Origin: Straminergon stramineum
Lineage: Eukaryota > Streptophyta > Bryopsida > Hypnales > Calliergonaceae
Reading direction: 5' to 3'
NCBI GenBank assembly: GCA_963920665.1
Contig: OY987263.1
Coordinates: 40,955,218 to 41,019,217, forward strand
DNA: 64,000 nucleotides
The number at the start of each line of letters is the position of its first letter. Position 1 is the first letter of the stretch. A program made the position numbers and the translations under genes. The notes under the pieces are model-generated. The model saw only the letters and a program-made list of their open reading frames with translations. It did no database searches and was not told the origin of the DNA. Positions 1-12,600 of this stretch are shown here, in pieces.

Positions 1-1608
1 CCGTAATGGTCATCTTACCACCTAAAGTAAGCACAACATTTTTTAACATGGCTACACATTAGAGAAAGTTTGGACCCTCTAGAGGGCTGCTAGGAAGTGC
101 CGGTAGGGACCTTCAATGTATTACATTTATTTTGCTTGAGGAACTTTTCCCCTATTTTTGCACTTCGTCACTTCCAAATGTCAGAGCATTCACTCTCAAG
201 TATTATTAGTTAGGTTTGTGACAAGTGTTGTTTTGATATTTGAAAATACCCCCAAAGCACCTCCCTCTGACAATTGTGGAATAGAAAATTGAAATATACT
301 TTTGGAATTCCCAATATTCACACAAGGTGAATCTTTGTTTTGTCAGAAAATTCCCTCTTCTGAGTAGCTTCAATAGGCTCCAGAAATAGATTGGCTTGTC
401 AAACTCTGGTAGCCCTACGAAGAGTCCAAAATTTCTCTAATGAAGATTTCCTAACATGGCCATGCCATGCCATGAAGGAATAAAAAAAACTTTTTATGAC
501 AAGTTTATACTAGAAAGGTGTAAGTGTCCTATAACAGTCACTAATAACTTCATGACCATCTCCCAAGGTATTGATTATGGCCACAAATCAATCTATTATA
601 GTCCTAATCCCATTTATTAGAAAAAATCTATCATGACTTGATATAAGCCTCACATGGATAATTCTCTAAGAGCCTATCATGGAAGATTTGTTTGGCATAT
701 GAAGGTTTACCTTATTCACACCTTCTTCACCCCATTCTCAATCTTGATAGAATGGGGACATATTTCTCTCTCATTGACTCTCTATGGCTTGTGGAGGCCA
801 TTTTTTGAAGATTGAGAATTGCCACTTTTATCCTACAGAGGTGAAGAATGGGCATAAAGAAGATTTCTCTAAAGAATTTTGGAGTTTACTTCCACCTTGC
901 TTCTACATTTTCATTTGTCTACATCATGTGTTATGCTCTATCTAGACTAGTTTACATATTCTACAAGTTCAGGTAAATATGGATATTTAATTTTCCACCC
1001 TCATTATCCTTGCCTACAAAAGGGATGTCACACCTTCTTCATGGTTTCTAGCTTGTAATTGGCTCTTCTTTTCTCTCTAGAACTTCTCATTCTTCATAGA
1101 AATTCCAAATTTGGAGAAGATGCGACTATCACTACTGGAATCCTACAAAGAGAATCTTGTTGTAAGTTAAGTGTAAACAAACCAAAAAAATTGTGCAAGG
1201 TCATTAAAATAGACAAGTCAATCACCGCCCTAATTAGCAATCTGAATATCTTGGGGCTAACTCAAAGAAGGGCACATATTTTTCAAAGGTGTGTGCTTGT
1301 TTCACAAATCAAACCAAAGTAGAATTCTAATTTTTTGATTAAAATTGTCATTTCTATGAATTTCTAAAGTGGTCTGGCTTTAAATTACAAAACTACTCGT
1401 AGAGTGGAGTCATAAACATCGTATAATAATGCATGACTACCTTTCCATGTATCTACTATCTAATGGCACTTAAGTATTTACCAATAAAGGATTATCACAT
1501 TACCCTTTATGGCCTTGTTGGCATTAATGCAATGATTTTGTTAGAAAATGAATGGATTTAGATGAATTTTGGGGTAGAATTGGGGTCAAAAGTAGGATGA
1601 TGGAATTA
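1..1608. other. AT-rich non-coding DNA
   Basis: No open frame with recognisable protein content was seen. The longest frame (1059-1322, +, 87 codons) has no recognisable domain and no codon-like composition. Nothing else was recognised in this stretch. Confidence 0.6.
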
Positions 1609-2209
1609 GGTAGTTGCCCGGGGAGATCACTTAGTGTATCAATAACAAACCAAGTGTGTTAAAGTGATTTTTTGCCCCCCTATATACTTTTTAATAAATA
1701 ATAATTTCAACCTATAACTTTGAGCTTTGTTTCATAATGACTATAGGTTTCTATTGCCAAAAATTTCCAACTCAAATAACATATGAAATGATTTCTAGAA
1801 TAGGTTGAATAATGAACTAAAATGGCATGTTTTTTAATTCAAATATTTATAAAGAATACATTTTACATGACCATTGCATCACTATTCAAGAAAAATGAAC
1901 TTTCAATAGGGTGTTATTTTTAGGGATTTTTTGTTCATTTTTAAGACAATTTTTTCTTATATAAAATAGGGGTGTGAAAGTTATTTTCAGCTCTACAATG
2001 TATCTTTGTACTTCAAAAATTTGCAACTAATTATAATTGTCTAAAACAAATACCAATAATTCACAACATAAACTTTCAAAGTAGAAAAATCTACTCATAT
2101 TTTTTTCTTTTCTTTTTATTTAAATTTTAGAATATAATATAGGGGGTCTAAAATCTTAACACACGTAGTTTCTAATGGACACACCAAGTGATCTCCTCGA
2201 GGGTAGTTG
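1609..2209. mobile_element. hAT-like non-autonomous element with 8-bp target duplication
   Basis: The body runs 1617-2201 (585 bp). The left end reads CCCGGGGAGATCAC and the right end, read inward on the other strand, CTCGAGGAGATCAC, continuing with similar sequence (CTTAGTGT against CTTGGTGT). The identical octamer GGTAGTTG flanks it at 1609-1616 and 2202-2209. An 8-bp duplication with short TIRs is the signature of the hAT superfamily. There is no coding capacity, so it is non-autonomous. Superfamily assignment rests on duplication length only. Confidence 0.75.
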
Positions 2210-4474
2210 GCAGAAATGGACTAGTCTACCTTAGGACCTCTCAACATTTCTGCTTCAAAGTTGTAGTAGGCTCTACTAGAAAATAGAAACTTATTAGAAT
2301 CTTCATGTCCTTTGATTCTATAGCTAGAATTATTGTCCTAAACCCTAAAACCTTGCGCAAACAAAGACTTACATTCTTAATCTGACATATAGAGAGGTCG
2401 TTGTCCTTGCAAGCAACCTTTAAATTTCTAGCAAATTTTTGCCCAAATCCACTTAGATTTAGTAGTGGCTACCTATATACCAAAATTTTTTTTTGCATGA
2501 AATCTCCAAAAACATCTCCTAAAATTTTTGAATTTTTGAATGTGGATGAAGTTTACTGTTTTAGATTATAAATATGGATTGATAGTACTTATCATGTGGA
2601 TGGATGTCCAAAAAAGGGTTGATTTTTCTAACCAACCTCTGCTTCAAGATTAGGTCACTCTGTCAAAAATAACATAGAATTAAAATGTTGTCAAGAAGCC
2701 TTCATTAGTTCCCATCTTAACCCAAAACTTCAAGTATCCACTGAACAATATTTGCATTTGCAAGCTAGATCCAATGAAACATTGTTAGGCAACCTGTAAA
2801 GAACATTATCAATTAAAAACTTCAAAGTTCTGAATTGAGAAGATGTGAATTGTGTAAGGAATACTAAGACAAGGAATTATGCACATAGCCCTAAGGATAA
2901 GGTTCTTTGTGGCAAAAGCCCTTAAAGTCAAATTTGTATCGTGGAAAAACTTCTAATTAATTAAATGAAAAATTTCTCACCAAATGGACTTTGCCTAAAT
3001 TTCTTGAGAAACTCTAAAATTGTTAAGAGATTATGCAATAAAATCAACTTTGTTATGAGTATTAAATTTTGTAGCATGTCTTTAAGAACTAATACCGCCA
3101 AAGTTCACACCTAATACCATTAAAGTTTTGCCATCAATATAAGTTATGATATTGTAGAACAAAGTACAAGAAATCTTGAATGTCTAGAGGACTACTTGAA
3201 GAAGTTCAAATTTTCAAAAATGTGAAGATGTGTTGTAAATGCAACTTTAGATGTATATATATGACTTTCAACCAAGCATTGTAAACAATGACTCATTGAT
3301 TATATCCACATGTGTAGATCAAGGCATGTAGCATCACACTATCCAATTTTCATAGATAAGATTAGAAACCAAATATTCAAAATTCCATCTAAATTTGATT
3401 GTGAATTGAATATTATTGACTTTTAGTAGGATTTTTTTCAAAGAGTTTATAATGTGAAATTCTAATTATAGTGATTTTAAGAGATTTTTATGTCACTTAT
3501 TCATTATAGTTGATTTTGATCAATCCTTTTTTGAATTAAAAAATGTCAAACAAACTTGCAATCTTTGAACTATGGTGTTTTGTAAAGAATAGTATTGAAA
3601 TCCACATTAGGACAATTATACAAGAATCTTAGAAAATTTGGATGGATGAAATACAAATTTTTAAAAAAATTCTTTAATTTTCAAAAGAAATTTTATACTA
3701 TTGCAAATTTTTGAAAATCATACCAAAATCAAATGAATTCTAAAAGTCCAAAATTCTACACAAACTACATGTTTTCAAGAAATGCATTTAGTTGGAATCT
3801 ATGGTAAGAAATCGTAAGAATGTTAGAAAATTTGAGAAGATAATCAAATACAATATTGCCATTATGGTCATTTATATCCAATTTGCAATTGCAATAGCTT
3901 TCTTGAATTTTAGAAAATTTTAAAGATCACATTGTGGATTAAAAGCTAAGCCTAGTAAATATTTTTCTTACCTAGGATAGATCAAACTCAACTGAGATCA
4001 TCTTCAAGATTAGAATGAAGTTCAAATATTATAGCTTCCTAGCAATTTGGGCAACTTTTTGCCTAATAATTAACTAAAGTGCAAAAAACAATTAGGCAAT
4101 CCAAAATATAATATATGAAAATTGGAAAATTGGAAATTTAATAAAAAGAAGTTAGAAAAAGTTCCAGAAAAGCACATCAAAAATTGAGCCAACCCAAAAT
4201 CCATTTTGTCCACCAAAGGAAAAAACAAGACTTTAGGGATTAAAATAGTTGTATTTTGAAACTTCTATTTACAAATCCATTGCAACAAATTTCACTTTAA
4301 ATTTGTCAATCTTAAGGATAAGATTAACAATAGAAGGAATTATGTTTTAATTTCTAAATAATATTTTTTAAACCTAAGCAAGCAAATGTACTAGATAATT
4401 TAAAAATCTAGAGCAAAATTCAATGCACAAGTCAATACCAAATTATTTCTCAAATTTGTTACAATACAATGCAA
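2210..4474. other. AT-rich non-coding DNA with a dispersed repeat fragment
   Basis: No gene was recognised. The part around 3305-3425 resembles 41835-41945 in the same orientation (shared AAATATTCAAAATT and GTGAATTGAATATTA), so it belongs to an ancient dispersed repeat. The remainder shows nothing specific. Confidence 0.5.
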
Positions 4475-4478
4475 AATC

Positions 4479-4505
4479 AAGACCGAATTAGACATTTTTG
4501 CACTT
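4479..4505 (+). repeat. left terminal inverted repeat of the large transposon
   Basis: Twenty-seven bases, containing ACCGAATTAG and CATTTTTGCACTT. They match the reverse complement of 21731-21757 except at positions 3 (G against C) and 14 (A against G). Confidence 0.88.
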
Positions 4506-4515
4506 GGCCAAGTGC
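4500..4515. other. subterminal perfect palindrome, possible transposase-binding site
   Basis: GCACTTGGCCAAGTGC is a perfect 16-bp palindrome that begins inside the left TIR. The half-site with its flank, GCCAAGTGCAAT, recurs at 21707-21718 near the right end. A repeated subterminal motif is typical of transposase recognition sites; the role is inferred. Confidence 0.6.
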
Positions 4516-5026
4516 AATGACCGTATGGAATACTATTCACTAAAATATTGTTTTAACAAAAATTGACCCCCCCCCCCCCCCTTGTTTCAAAAACAACTCT
4601 CTCAGGTTCTTTTGTGTTTTGCTTCAATTATACATGGTATTTTTACATAGGGATGCACTTTTCAACACTTCTAAATACAACAAGTACAAATTTACACTTC
4701 ATTCATTTTGATTCATTTTGTTGTTTCTTCATTTTATTCACCACACACTATATATTTCAATTCTATGGATATCATACTCTTTTTATGTCAATATCACTTG
4801 AAAAGTAAAAAAACACTATAGTCATTGAAGAATTTATTTAGAAAATCTAAATGAAGTCGAAGAAATGTCCATATCTTCTCATATTAGATTTAAAATCCAC
4901 ACAACTCCAAAAAGGAACACTCCAATATCTACAAACATTTTGCAAATCAACTAAGAACTTTTATACTTCCACACACCGTATACTACCATACTATCGATGT
5001 ATGCACCACTATTAAATACTTGAAGA
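4506..5026. other. left subterminal non-coding region
   Basis: This lies between the left end of the transposon and the stop codon of its left gene. It holds a run of 15 C at 4567-4581; a similar C run lies at 21661-21670 on the same strand near the other end. It probably contains the 3' untranslated region and polyadenylation site of the leftward gene. Confidence 0.5.
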
Positions 5027-8000
5027 CTACACTGTGTCATCTGGTGTTTCCAATACTTGTGCGGATGACTGTGTCAAGTCTTTTGCTTCCCCTCCACCAA
5101 CTACCTCAGTTTCTTCAACTATACTTGGACCACCTCTAGGACTGAGTGAAGGTGGAGAGCCATACTCCAATGCCCTATCTACCAGAACGTTCACAATGGG
5201 TGTTGACACCCCCTCTGAAAAAGACTGTGATTGGATAGGTTCTTCCAAAATAGAAAAATCCCGATGAAAAACATAATGCCCTTCATTTCCTGTCCTAACA
5301 AAGTGTACATTCTCCCTATTATAGAAATATCCATCCTCCTTCAAAGTCAAACTTATAGAGTCCAGAGATGTGAATGCTGACAAGGCAGATATGGATTCCG
5401 TTTCTCTTGGTGTACCTTCAAGCTCTCCCACATGAACTTCAACATCTGCTGTTGTTGCCGGTAAACCTTCATTTTCTTCCACATTAATTTCAACATTTGT
5501 TGTTGTTGCCGGTAAACCTTCATTTTCTTCCACATGAACTTCAACATCTGTTGTTGCTGCCGGTAAACCTTCCATTTCTCCTCCATGAACTTCAACATCT
5601 GTTGTTGCTACCGATAAACCTTCAATTTCTCCTCTATGAACTTCAACATCTGTTGCTGCTGCATTCTCCATATTATTCTTCTGTAATGTTGGAGCATAAT
5701 CAGGGTCTTCTTCCATTTCCAACAAGTCTTCTTGGTCTCCATGAGCGTCACTTTCAGCATCAGTGTCAACAGATCCCAAACTTTGGCCACCACGAGGTAA
5801 ATCATCAGAGTTCGTCTGCTCAGAGTCACTACCACCTCCACTTGATGATGAAGCTCCAGAATCAATTGCGGTCTCTTTTCCCTTTCGCTTCTCTCTTTCA
5901 GTCCTTTCAACTATTTCTTCTACATCTGATGAATCGCTCGATGAACGCAGTACCCTCTCAAGCCTACCACGTGGTACACTAGTTTCTGCTTCAAAAGGAT
6001 CATAATTAGGCGATTGCTCTCCCATACTCAACATTGGTGAGGTTCTCTGTTCAGCTGAAGTGTTTGCACTGTTCACCATCACCATTTTATCCCCATACAT
6101 CAACTGCAATGTATTGTATACAAAATTTGTACGTGTTGTGCCGCCTTCCATGATGATAATTTCATTGCCCAGAAAACCATTCTCTAAAATCCCCGGAATA
6201 GCCATTGTAATGCCCAATGTCACCAACCCCCAATTCTTAGGTAGATACATCTGCACCATCCTCTTCAACTCCATTGGTGTCCTCTCCAGCTTGTCTTCAA
6301 CTCGTGGCATCACTTCTCCGCTTCAAGTGTCTTGAAATACCACATCTAACTCCTCTATACTGTGAGGAAGGTTCTCCATAGGCCCACTTTCATGCGGATA
6401 CTGCATAATGATGGCAATGTCCCCCACTACTTGTACTACTCGATGCAGTTGCTCACCATGACGTAGATCATGCACATATGATGAAACAGTTTGTCTTTTA
6501 AATATCCATGAATCCTTCAATGAATGACTACTCTCTGGCAAAGACATCCTCGATTGCATTGCTTCGTCAAAGTACACACCTGGTGGAAAAAGAAATATGG
6601 CGGTCCACCGTAGAATTGAAGACATCCAATGTTGAATTTGATGCATCACTTTGTTGTAATCTTCACTTGACCATTCTCTATCCAACCCTTCTGAACCACC
6701 ACGTCTGCAATCAAAAATCCATAAACACGGTTTTCCCAATTCAATGTAATCATCCTCAAAGAACCCTGCTCTACACCTCACGTGCACCGATTCTTCTCTT
6801 CCTTGGTGATGGACTACTGAAAGTGCAACTTGCTAGTCCCATCGTGCATTGGAAACATCCTCGACATCCCGATTATAGCCTGTATAACCTCTGCGACCAG
6901 CTGTGATATCGGTAAAGTGTTGCCTAACAAACGCTGGAATCAAATGATCAATACTGCTCAATGATTGAACCGTCTTCACAGTTGGAGAACACTACAAAGT
7001 CTTTGAATCAATATCTAACGTCTTCCCCATGAATGTGAATTGCCTTCCTCCATCAGATCCATACGTGCTTGCATCTATTGCAAAGAAATCATCCATTGAC
7101 AATGGATTCTCATCCTTCGCCTTGACCATCAAAAATCGAATTTGATTCCTCACTGCATCCTTTCGCTGCACACGATCCACTGCATAAGCTACAGTACCTT
7201 TAGGGGGATCCGGAGAGGTTGCATTATTGAAATAGTACTGTTGAGAAGGTCGTCTCCCATCAACCATTGACTTTGCTGCCATTTGCTTCACCACACGTAC
7301 ATAGGTCTCTTGAGAGACTCTACTCAAAGGTCTCCACCAGGTCTTCTCCATCCTCTTCCTCTTAGGATTCCCATCCACTGTAACATCCAAATTGTGCTCT
7401 CTTGCCATTTTCTTCCACTTCTCCTCTGACTTCTTGCTAAAAAACAACTTCCCTTCCTCATAGTCTTTGTACACTTGCAATATTGCTTGATATGCCTCCT
7501 CATCTTCATTCCAAGCGTGCCTTGTGTAGTCAATCATTTTTTTGGACAACTCCCCCAATGACATACGTTGTGGTAAGTCTTGACTCCAGTGCAATGCACT
7601 CGCTGCCATTGTCAATGCCTTCGCTCGATATGTATCATCAACTCGTGCAGCAACACTAGGACTTCCACAAGATTTTCAAATGTCACGCAGCTTGATTAGA
7701 TTTTCATAGTACGTGGTGAAAAACGTCCGGTCAAACTCCCTTGCATTAATTCTAACCGACGCTTCTATGTAGAACTGTGGGTTGTTGTAGACCACAAACT
7801 TTGCTTTCCTTCTTGCAAATTGCTTCAAGTACTCCTCCTCACTGATTTTGCCCTCTTGATAATCATATTGGGCTCGTTTACAAGCACCTACAATATGTTG
7901 CCCATCCACTGGCTCCCATACGATATTATTCTCCAACCACTGAGTCTGCACCATACTCCTTGGGGTAGATGGATCTGCACGGCAATGTGTCAAAAATGCA

Positions 8001-9616
8001 ACCTCGAATTCACGTGCAGCACCTTCATGACTAAAAGAAACCTCCACTTTCTCTGGTTGTCCTTCATCATTGACATTCTCATAATGATATGCAATTGGAC
8101 GAAGTGTAATTGCACTAATTCCTTCAGCTTCAAATCCCTTCAAACATTGGTACATCTCAGTCACTCGCCAGTCCATTAGCGTTCTGTGGTTTGTCTCTGC
8201 ATTTAATACATCACGGATACTATCAATGTTTGCATTGAAAAATGTACCCTACCCCCAAATATATCCCGCCTTGTACTCAGTCTCTGTAGGAAAAACCACT
8301 GGTGGTTTTGTAACACTTCGTAACAATACACTAGTACGTGCTTGCTCAGGCTCTTCTTCTGCAGAATCATCATCATCCACTGCATGAACCCCATCATTGG
8401 CTGCAGGAGGAGGTCCTCCTATCATTACTCTTTGATGATGCCTTTGTACTGCACTCCGAGTGCGAAGGCTTTGCTCTTCTTGAGACCCCATTTCCACTAT
8501 GTGAAGCCTTTGATGTTCCTCTTCAATATCTTGCAATGCAGAATGGTCTCGGGCTACAACTCGACCTCGTCCTCTATTAGCACCTTGTCCTCTATTAGCA
8601 CCTTGTCCTCTACCGGTACTAGACCTTCCAACATTTGTATTAGACATCATAACTCCTGCCCTGCTCATTTGGATTCCTGAGCCAATTCTTCGAACTCTTG
8701 ATCCTGATCCAGTTTCTGTGATTGTTCTTGGAATTGTAGTGTCACTTTCAATTACAATTTCTACAACACCCTGTTGTTCATTGTCTTCATTTGCTTCAAA
8801 ACCACTCTGTTGTGGTTCAATTGATTCCTCTCCAAGCTCATCCTACACTGATGAAGGAATAATTGGTGCATTGCCTTGTAATAATGCCTCTTCATGCCTT
8901 CCACGTTCATTCTCTCTCAAAGGCTGAACTTCAACACTTGTTGTCGCAGAAACAAGACGTTGTCGATGTGTTCTTTGCCTTTCAGAAACATCCCTTTCAT
9001 CTGAATGAGTTTCACCTTCTTCTTCTTCGACAGCAACACACTTCTTGTTCCTTTGAGACACTAGAATCCAATTTTCTTTCACTGGAGCTCCATATAGCCG
9101 ATATAAATCATCTGTATCCTCAGGTTCTGTAGGAGCAGGCTGTTGTTGGGCTGTAGTAGGGTCATTTCTTTGAAGCTCCTCATAGCTTCGAATCTGCACA
9201 TACCGTTTATGTGCTTCAAACAATTGTTGAGGGGTTGAGTCCTTGAATTTCTTAACAGATTCTTCTCTTCGAATCTTCAAGTCATCGGACATAGTTTTCT
9301 AGAATTTCACCAACGTCTTCAAACCATGCATAGGAGACAAAACAAGAACAAGCTCTGCTGGAATTGGTGCCATCATCAATCGCTTCCTCAATTTGTACTT
9401 TTCAAAGACCATTTCACTGTTGGTAACAGCCACAATGAGTCCTTCATCAACAGTGCCTGCGACGCTCTCAATGACTCCATATGAGGTTCCCAGAGCACTC
9501 CAATATCGCCCTTCTTCAATTGGGAAGTCAGTGAGCCATAATGAAGGCTTCTCCGCACCATTCGCTACTATCCACCATCCATGCTCCAACCACTTCGAAT
9601 GGACCTTCAGTGCCAT
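5027..9616 (-). pseudogene. transposon partner protein, one long frame with seven in-frame stops
   Basis: Read from ATG at 9616-9614, a single frame stays in phase for 1,529 codons to TAG at 5029-5027. It is broken only by in-frame TAG at 9301, 8845, 8251, 6994 and 6835 and TGA at 7678 and 6325 (first base of each). Sequence between the stops continues as plausible protein with no frameshift. Visible features: an N-terminal globular segment (GWWIVANGAEKPSLWLTDF, ~residues 13-31); a low-complexity acidic and Gln-rich stretch (~150-330) with RGQGANRGQGANRGRGR (~335-351); VDGQHIVGACKRAQYD at ~570-585, resembling the ParB/sulfiredoxin-fold motif; a globular part with hydrophobic strands (~670-1180); and an acidic, Ser-rich tail with five 17-residue repeats of the DVEVH...EGLP type. 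A splice-acceptor-like TTTCATGTGTAG precedes the start, so a leader exon is likely. The function is unknown; linkage to the transposase-like gene suggests a role in transposition or element silencing. The stops look like CAG-to-TAG and CGA-to-TGA changes. Confidence 0.82.
5411..5660 (-). repeat. five 51-bp coding tandem repeats
   Basis: Five imperfect 17-residue units in the tail of the leftward transposon protein share the pattern A-T-T-D-V-E-V-H, then two acidic or Gly residues, then E-G-L-P. The unit is 51 bp, so the array keeps frame. Acidic, repetitive and hydrophilic sequence of this sort is usually disordered. Confidence 0.85.
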
Positions 9617-12600
9617 GATGTTCTACACATGAAAATAAAAGTGGAATTCAATAATTGAAAGAATATTCAAATTTGGTAAACAGTACAACAATTACTAATA
9701 TACTACTGAAGATCGTTCGTAGTTAGTGGTTTAACCAAAACAACTTCTACCATATAGAGCCCAATATGCAATTTTTTTGTTTTCCTAGTCTTCAAGACTT
9801 AATAGTAAAGTTTGTAAGAAAGGCATGAACGTCACTTTGGAACTTGTACACCTAACTTCTATGAATAAAAGCATCCAAAATCTTCAATATTAACGAACAT
9901 GAATAATATGTGGACATCTATAGTGAAAATACAATAACGTTAAATGTAAATGAGGTCATCATCTTCAACAACAACAACTTAACAGAAAGTTTTGTAATTC
10001 AATAAACATAGAGGCACCCTTTCTTTTTCAATATCAACAAATTCCGTCCCCAAACTTTCATCACAAAATACTATGGATTGCATCAAAGTGCATGAAAACC
10101 ACTTCGACAAAGCTATGAACTTCTGAAACTCCTCCCACCTAGTTTTCTACTATGCTATATAATATCATATGGTTTTTTATATTTTCTAGATAGAAATTGC
10201 CAAGTAGATCCCTAAATAATTTAAAAGCCAATTTCTAATGTCACAATTTTAAAAAATTGTTTGCGACAGGTTTGCTTTGAAGTTAAACAAAATGCAGTAC
10301 AATGTCCTCTTCCAAAAAAACTACTACAAAAAATGATTCGGTTGAAGTACCCAATATGTAAGTTTTGGTTACTAAAGAGGGAATCAATTGCCACTCAATA
10401 TAAGTAATCGTGTTGGTATTTCTATATGATTTTTTGTTTGAGCTTCTGCACTTTTACTATACAAAGAAAATGAAAGCACATTCAACGAAAGCATATTTAG
10501 CAGTACTTGCTTTCTTAGCAATTAATTGAACATCGAAATCAAATCCTATAAGTCTCAAGTTTTTCATACGAAATAAGTACGTACAAGGTATACTAGTATT
10601 TGCAATGTTCAAACTATGAATGGCATCTTATTGAAATGACAAGGAAAAGACACGTACGTCATAGAGGCCAATAACTATGGTATGTTTGTACATGACAAGT
10701 ATTAAGTCATGGAATGCATTATCTGTGGAACTTTCCTTTGAAACTCTCGTGGTGTGCACTTCTAAACAAGGACCTCATCTTATAAATACAACATTTAGTT
10801 ATGGATGTTGAGCTATAATAAATTCAAATCGACTAAGTCTTATATAGTACAAAAGTAATATGGAATGTTTTTGATCATTTTATTTTGTTCAATGTTGAAA
10901 AAGATAACTATAATAAAGAAAAGAATTGATAAAGAAATTTCAAGACAACAAATATAAAATACAATAAAATAGATTGGAATAAATTAAAGTAATACAAAGA
11001 TTTTTTATTCAAAAAATTATCTTCAAATAATCTTAGAAGAATTTCAAACAGAAGTATAGTAGGAGAATCTGAAATTAAACTATAATACAAGAGAACTAAG
11101 TAGTTTCAAAATTAAAGAATTTTAAATCATTATGCATTCAAAAAATGTATATAATACAAGGACGAAAACTAAAATTATAATTAACTTATAACAAAATAAG
11201 ATTAGAATTTCAGAAAATATAATGCAATATCATGATGAACTAAAGTAGAAAACAAGAAATTCAAATAAAACTACAACACATTAATTTGAAATTAAAACAT
11301 AAGGCCAAAGCTTCAAATGTACTTCTTATGTAATTAATTTAAATTGAAAAAGAAGACCAAAAATTTGAATGTCATCAATGTGTAATTAATTGAATTTGAT
11401 GTACACATAATGAAGTTCACATCACACTCACCGAAAACCAAAATTCTAATTGAAATTTATAGAATACAAAAGCAAAATGAAAATTCAATAAAAAATATAA
11501 GATATTCTTCAAGAATGGTCCCCAAGTCCTCACTATGTAACACTTTGTAGACAAGCAATACACGTTCTACAAATTTTGACTTTCATGTATACGAACTACT
11601 CAAATAGCACGTTCCATAACAACCCTAAATCAATATAGACAACACACCTAAAAAGGTATTAGTCGTTTCATAATATGTTTCAGTGCACACTAGTATTGTC
11701 AAAAGTTTTAGGATATGATATCTTCTCTTCACTATCACAACTATTGAAGCTTTGTAATATAATTCTTCCTACTCCTATAAGTGCTCAAGTAATGAACTTC
11801 AGTCATATTGTGATCTACAAGTTAATACTAATTGACTACATAATTACCTATTTGCAAATTACAAATACACCAAGATGAATCCACTTGACTCATATGTAGG
11901 AATACATTAGTCGTATTGAACCTACTTCATGTAAGAAATAAATGAAGAGATTTCATACTATATTAATGGAGTTGAAAACTATCCCAATGGGTTTTTTCTG
12001 CATATAATTAATATTAGAACACCAATTTCATTGATTTACATTTTATTTTTGGACTTCATTATTTTCATATGGATGTAGTGTGTTAAAATTTTGCCATGTT
12101 CTAGTACTACATGTTTACAGTGGTGCTCAGGATTCCATACTTTTTTGACCTCAACATTGTTCATTTTAAAGACTACTTTTAACATAGGTGAGACCTGGTT
12201 ACTAGAATAATTTTATTAGATTTTCTTCTCCATTGTACAATCATAATTGGAGTGTATTATAAGTTTTGGATGTCTGTAATGATTTCAATGTTTCTTTCAG
12301 TTTTTCCTTGAGTGAATGAACTTCACAAGAGCTGCTTCTATTATGAGAGTATTGGGTTTGTTTGCCATGGTCTTGGTCCTTGTATTTAAGGCTGCAAATC
12401 AGGAAGTACTATCTTAAAATACTAGGAAACGTTAAAACTTCGCACACTTTTCGAGGTGGTCATTTACTGAAGCTTAGGATTAGGGCTTTATAAAATTTTA
12501 AAGAACAATTTGTAGGTCTGAAGTGAAAAGACAAGTTCTACAGTACAAGAACTATGTTGTGCTTTATTTTCTTTGGGATTACAGAGACATTAATTCACGA
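9617..12600. other. non-coding inner segment, left of centre
   Basis: AT-rich, with no protein-like frame longer than about 70 codons. A splice acceptor facing the leftward gene ends near 9627 on the minus strand. The segment may be largely the leader intron and promoter of that gene; this is inferred. Confidence 0.45.

Noticed and set aside
5034..5982. Plus-strand and other-frame open frames opposite the C-terminus of the leftward transposon gene
   Set aside because: They are mirrored from the 51-bp coding repeats of the minus-strand gene and have no protein-like features.
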